Shown here: piece after piece, positions 60,066 to 64,000 of the stretch
Layout of the letters: every line of letters starts with the position of its first letter
How positions within the stretch are numbered: the stretch's first letter is position 1
NCBI GenBank assembly: GCA_965153355.1
Contig: OZ231126.1
Coordinates: forward strand, 40,548,001-40,612,000
Direction: 5' to 3'
Source: Flaccisagitta enflata
Lineage: Eukaryota > Chaetognatha > Sagittoidea > Aphragmophora
DNA: 64,000 nucleotides
Notes under the pieces: model-generated
Told to the model about the DNA's origin: nothing
The model's input: the letters and a program-made list of their open reading frames with translations, nothing else
Database searches by the model: none
Position numbers and translations under genes: made by a program

Positions 60066-60180
60066 TTTTCCAATCTTGATATAGCGAAAAAAAAACCTTG
60101 TTTGAGACTTTTACCATTTCTGAATCAAGAGACCATTTTACACCTTGGGAACCTTTATACCACATACACACATACATTCT

Positions 60181-60487
60181 GTCATATGGACAAAACATAA
60201 TAGGTATATATATCATACCGTTGAATTTGATCCAACTTACTGTTTATAAACAAAATATTATTTGCAACATTCAGATGTTGAAATTAAAGTTGGCTGTAAT
60301 GACCAAATCTTGTTTGCAATAATTGGTTGTTTGAATTACAGTCAACCATAATGCTCCAATTTTGTAAAATTACAGCCGGCTGTAATTTCAACCACTAGTT
60401 GTTGCATACAAAATTATGTTTATATTTTATAAGTTGGATCAAAGTTAATGGTGTGATATATATACACCTATTATGTTTTGTCCACTG
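60181..60487. mobile_element. ~300-bp foldback MITE
   Basis: The left arm GGACAAAACATAATAGGT is mirrored at 60466-60483, and pairing continues (TTTGATCCAACTTA) inward for about 130 bp with mismatches. CAGCCGGCTG lies near the centre. Confidence 0.78.
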
Positions 60488-62228
60488 ACTGCATGATTTT
60501 AAGTTCATAGCATGTAAATCTTCATGCCATATCATGTCTGGGTCTTGACGTCACATCAGGTGTATGACCTTGTATCACACCACATCTAAATCATGAATTC
60601 ATGACATCAACCACCGCTATAATAACATGAATCGTGATAGCTTACCATGCATATAACTTAAGCGAGGCAATGTAACCAATTAAAGTCTAGCCACGCAATT
60701 GTTCTGCAATTCACAAGCCAAACCACCCCATATCTGAATCATCGTTTAAACCTTCTTTCCACGTTTACACCTACGGGCTTCAAGCGACGATATCGTCATA
60801 TCGGATGTCCGGCCACGAAGGGCAAAGATTGCATTCATCACGAGGTGAGGTGTGACCTAAATAAGTAAGTAAGGGATGACAAAAAGTGGGAGCTTTAGGT
60901 GATCAGCGACACCCGTTGCCCATCAGTGAGTATGGCGCTGTTGTAGAGCAGTAGCCTAGGAAAAACTGATGGCATATACTTTTAGATGATTGGGCCGTAC
61001 ATATGTTGAACCTGGGGTCTGGGCCATAAGGTTGGTGTTTGTACTTTAGCCTAAAGGTTAAGAAGCTGAGTTTTTTGAAACCAGGCTGGGGGGGGGAAGG
61101 GTGGACAGAGGGAAGAAGTGAAAATCCAACATAGTCACAACAACAAGTCACTCCTTCGAGGCTGTTGTTCAAAAAAAGGTATTCACCCACCTTCCTCTCC
61201 GAAATGTGCTGCCTTCCCTATTCAAGCAGTGCACAGATACCGCTGACCTCTTAGCCAGGCGTCGATATTATGAAAAAAAAACTTCCATGGGGCACAATTT
61301 TCACTCAAGTTTCCAACATGCTACTCAAAATCTCCCGGCAATCAATGTGAAAGAAAATGGCACAGAAAATGAAAAGAAAAACACTTGCCTTATTTTTCGA
61401 GCACCAAAATAGAATAGACAGACCCATTTTGCTAAGATGACAGTCACAAAATGCTTGACCCGTTGACTTAAATCTCTCTCTAGCTAAACTTGGATTAGAT
61501 ATAGCTAGGCGTCACGATACGAATAAAATAGCCAATTCCATGATGCATTGACAAACTTTATTTTCACGATTAAAGACGACATGACACGAGGGGACACGTC
61601 AAAAGCTGTAAAGAGAGACGATTAAAACCATGAGTTACATAGCCAATTGGCGACTTAAGGATCAATGACAAAACTTAAGGATTAAGCAATAAAACTCAGT
61701 GATAACTTGAGGACGATAATTACCTACGGTCCGACTTGACAAAACTTCAATTAGCCAAGGCGAGACAACGCTTTTAAAAGAAACCAAACTACGAAGAAAT
61801 AAGCGGTGACCAATCACGAGACAGATCACACCGACTTTGACTAATCACGAGACAAATCACGAGCGACACGACGTCATGACAAATCACGATTTAGAATGCA
61901 ATGCAACTCGCAAAAGCGCACAAAACAGTAAAAACGAATAGGACGTGACCAAATATGATACGAAGGAAGCGATACCCCCACCTTAGAATCTTAGATAATC
62001 ACATTAGATAAATTCTAAAAACATGTCACATAAAATCAAAGACATCAAATCAAGGACGAAAATGTTACAATAATTTTTGTTTGATTTTCTCTATCGCTAA
62101 AATAATATTTGTTGGGTTTTCTGGATAAAAGACTAATCAACTGCATATCACATAACAAACAATGAGGATAGCACAATAATTCAAAACTTGCGCAAGGATG
62201 GCGATGAAGTTGAAACGGAGCATCACCC
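60488..62228. other. Intergenic DNA 3' of the BEL/Pao-like ORF
   Basis: No gene recognised. It may contain the 3' part of the retroelement, but no LTR pair can be seen inside the window. CACGA-rich sequence occupies 61800-61900. Confidence 0.45.
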
Positions 62229-64000
62229 CTACCATCTAGAACCATCTCCTCCACTAACCAATGAAACCTTTGGAATGTCTTGAAAATGTCCAATTGGAGG
62301 AGGTTGATGATCTTGGGAATGGCACAGCTCAAACTTGATGAGCGGAGCAGAAGGGACAAATGAGCCACCATAGAACGCCAGCACAAGATCACGGCAATCC
62401 AAGTCATTGGCGTAATACCAAGACCATGGACACCGCTTGATACCACTGGCATTTGGCGATGAAGCATGATACCATTTGTTCTCAACATCACCATGGCAAA
62501 TGCCAGCGATGTTCTTGACAGGATCTTGCAGAGCAGAGTTGTTCTGCCCTTTGTTCTTCAAACGACATGGCAACGATGCCACATACTCTTTATCCAATAG
62601 AAGATGACAGCAGCAATCCAAATGCCACTTGGAGACGAAATCAAAATGGCTAATCTTGGCAAGAGAGGTTTTCTCAATACCAAATTGTTGTTTGCCATCT
62701 TGGAGAAACTTGACATTTTGACTGAGCAACTGACTTGAGCTGGATAATGGAGAAAACAAACTTGGTTTTGGCATAAAAGAGTGGGTTACCCATGAAATCA
62801 GGACCAATATGCACAATATGCTCAATACTGAAATGATCATTTGAAAATTTATCCATGACCTGCTACTTTCCTTGAGTGGAGGGGAGTCCTCAATGTTGGA
62901 TACCCCCACCGCGACATCTTCAGGGACAGGTATGGGAGGCAACTTTTCATCTTCAGTGAACTTTGGAGGACTGTGGAGGTCAAGCTTCTTGAGAGCCTGA
63001 GCACCCCCACCACTTTTCGGCGGAATCTCCAAACGAAAAGTATCTTCTTCTTCATTAACAGAGGCCACTGCCAACCATGCGGACCTAGAAGTGGGGCTTC
63101 CAGTTGGACCCATGATGGTTTGACCAAAGGAAGTATTGAGAATAACAGGGGATGACAGATCATGAAAGCGAGTCTCAAAAGGAGCAAAGACAGGCGCTAA
63201 GTCCGTGCCAATCAACAAAGATACTTCATTACTTGGTAATTCAATCAACTTGACACCTTCCATGTAATCATACTGATCAACATGCACCTGTTTTGGGATA
63301 TGCGAAGAATTGACCGGCAAAGAATCGATTACGAAGACTTCCACATCGTTGATGACACATTTGGGATCCACCATTGACTGGAGAGAAAGCTTTGCCACTT
63401 CAAGCGGCCCATTTACAGTTGAGCCAACTCCATTCAAAGTGATACATTCTCTTCGAGTTTGAATCCTGAACTTCTGTTGGAAGGCTTTAGACACAAGAGT
63501 CTTATTTGATCCAGTGTCAAAAAGCCCATAGACATTAGTAGATTTACCATTGCATTAGGAAGAAAAACTTTCATGGACAAAATTGGTCTGAAACAAAAAT
63601 CCAATTTAGAATCAATGGATGAAATCTCAACTTGCCTTGGCTTAAAACTGGCTACTTCACAAGTGGCTACCTCACTTTTGGGGGCTTCCCTGTTAGCAGA
63701 GTTGGCAGCGCAAACAGGATTTACTATGGCATGATTCACCTCTTGATTACTTGCAACTTGAAAACCTGATAGCTGAAGTAGACGATCTTGTACTCCAGAA
63801 CTGGCTACTTGCGACGCCGCTGGGTTGGCACCGCTGCTTTGGACGTTGGCTTGAATTGAAGACTGATCAGGGTAAACGGGAGAACGATGTAAAAGCGTGT
63901 TGTGCCCAAATCGATTGCAAATTAAACACTTAACTAGCACAGTGCATTGACCAACGCGATGGCCGTACGATAGACATCTAAAGCAAAGACGTTGTTTGAA
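62229..64000 (-). pseudogene. BEL/Pao-type gag zinc knuckles and protease, frameshifted, partial
   Basis: The ORF enters from the right edge. Its first residues carry a CX2CX4HX4C knuckle (CFRCLSYGHRVGQC) and then CLICNRFGHNTLLH, the pair typical of BEL/Pao Gag. A linker of ~120 residues follows. The frame changes near 63550, and the second frame carries the aspartic protease motif FDTGSNKTL and a DUF1758-like domain ending LLIGTDLAPVF and SFGQTIMGPTG. The expected reverse transcriptase is absent. After a Pro-rich linker comes a ~20-residue hydrophobic segment (VLSILCILVLISW), then ~190 residues rich in Cys and Trp up to a TAG-type stop at 62229. That tail is unrecognised; it might be envelope-like or the product of deletion. 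The frameshift and missing pol domains suggest a defective copy. Confidence 0.78.

Overview
The window is AT-rich eukaryotic nuclear DNA, almost certainly from an invertebrate animal. The predicted genes carry GT-AG introns with clear polypyrimidine tracts. More than a third of the sequence is simple repeats, mainly very long (CT/GA)n, (TTTC)n, (ATTC)n and (GT)n runs. The rest is dominated by dispersed short elements that resemble the DINE-1/HINE/pearl group of non-autonomous Helentrons. No rRNA, tRNA, CRISPR array or prokaryotic feature was seen, and the species cannot be fixed from the sequence alone.

Layout. 1-880 is a satellite with higher-order structure. 1656-8600 is a degenerate copy of a segment that recurs at 32930-39437. 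10412-15882 (+) holds a gag/retropepsin locus: two short coiled-coil exons, a capsid and zinc-knuckle exon, then a single UGA codon in a UGA-CUAG context, and a retropepsin in the same frame that is cut off by a short repeat element. 20854-22149 (-) is an F-box protein gene. 24383-25930 is a pyrimidine-rich tandem repeat. 28434-36019 (-) is the most notable gene, a family B DNA polymerase (DNA_pol_B_2 type, as in Polintons and related elements) of about 1660 codons in seven coding exons. All exon phases agree and the catalytic motifs are complete once the introns are removed; the one defect seen is an in-frame TAG. 62229-64000 (-) is a BEL/Pao gag zinc-knuckle and protease region with a frameshift, running off the window end.

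The remaining stretches hold repeats, several nested: a mariner-type MITE (TA duplication) inside a HINE-like copy at 40461-41026, a 600-bp foldback inside another at 54712-55312, a 611-bp TIR element at 53457-54067, and a 300-bp foldback at 60181-60487.

The recognised genes do not form a pathway. Three of the four loci are mobile or mobile-derived (PolB, gag-protease, BEL/Pao); the F-box gene is the only obvious host gene. The strongest leads are the spliced PolB gene and its duplicated pseudogene, the readthrough context between gag and protease, and the three-way covariation of the inverted repeats in the HINE-like families.
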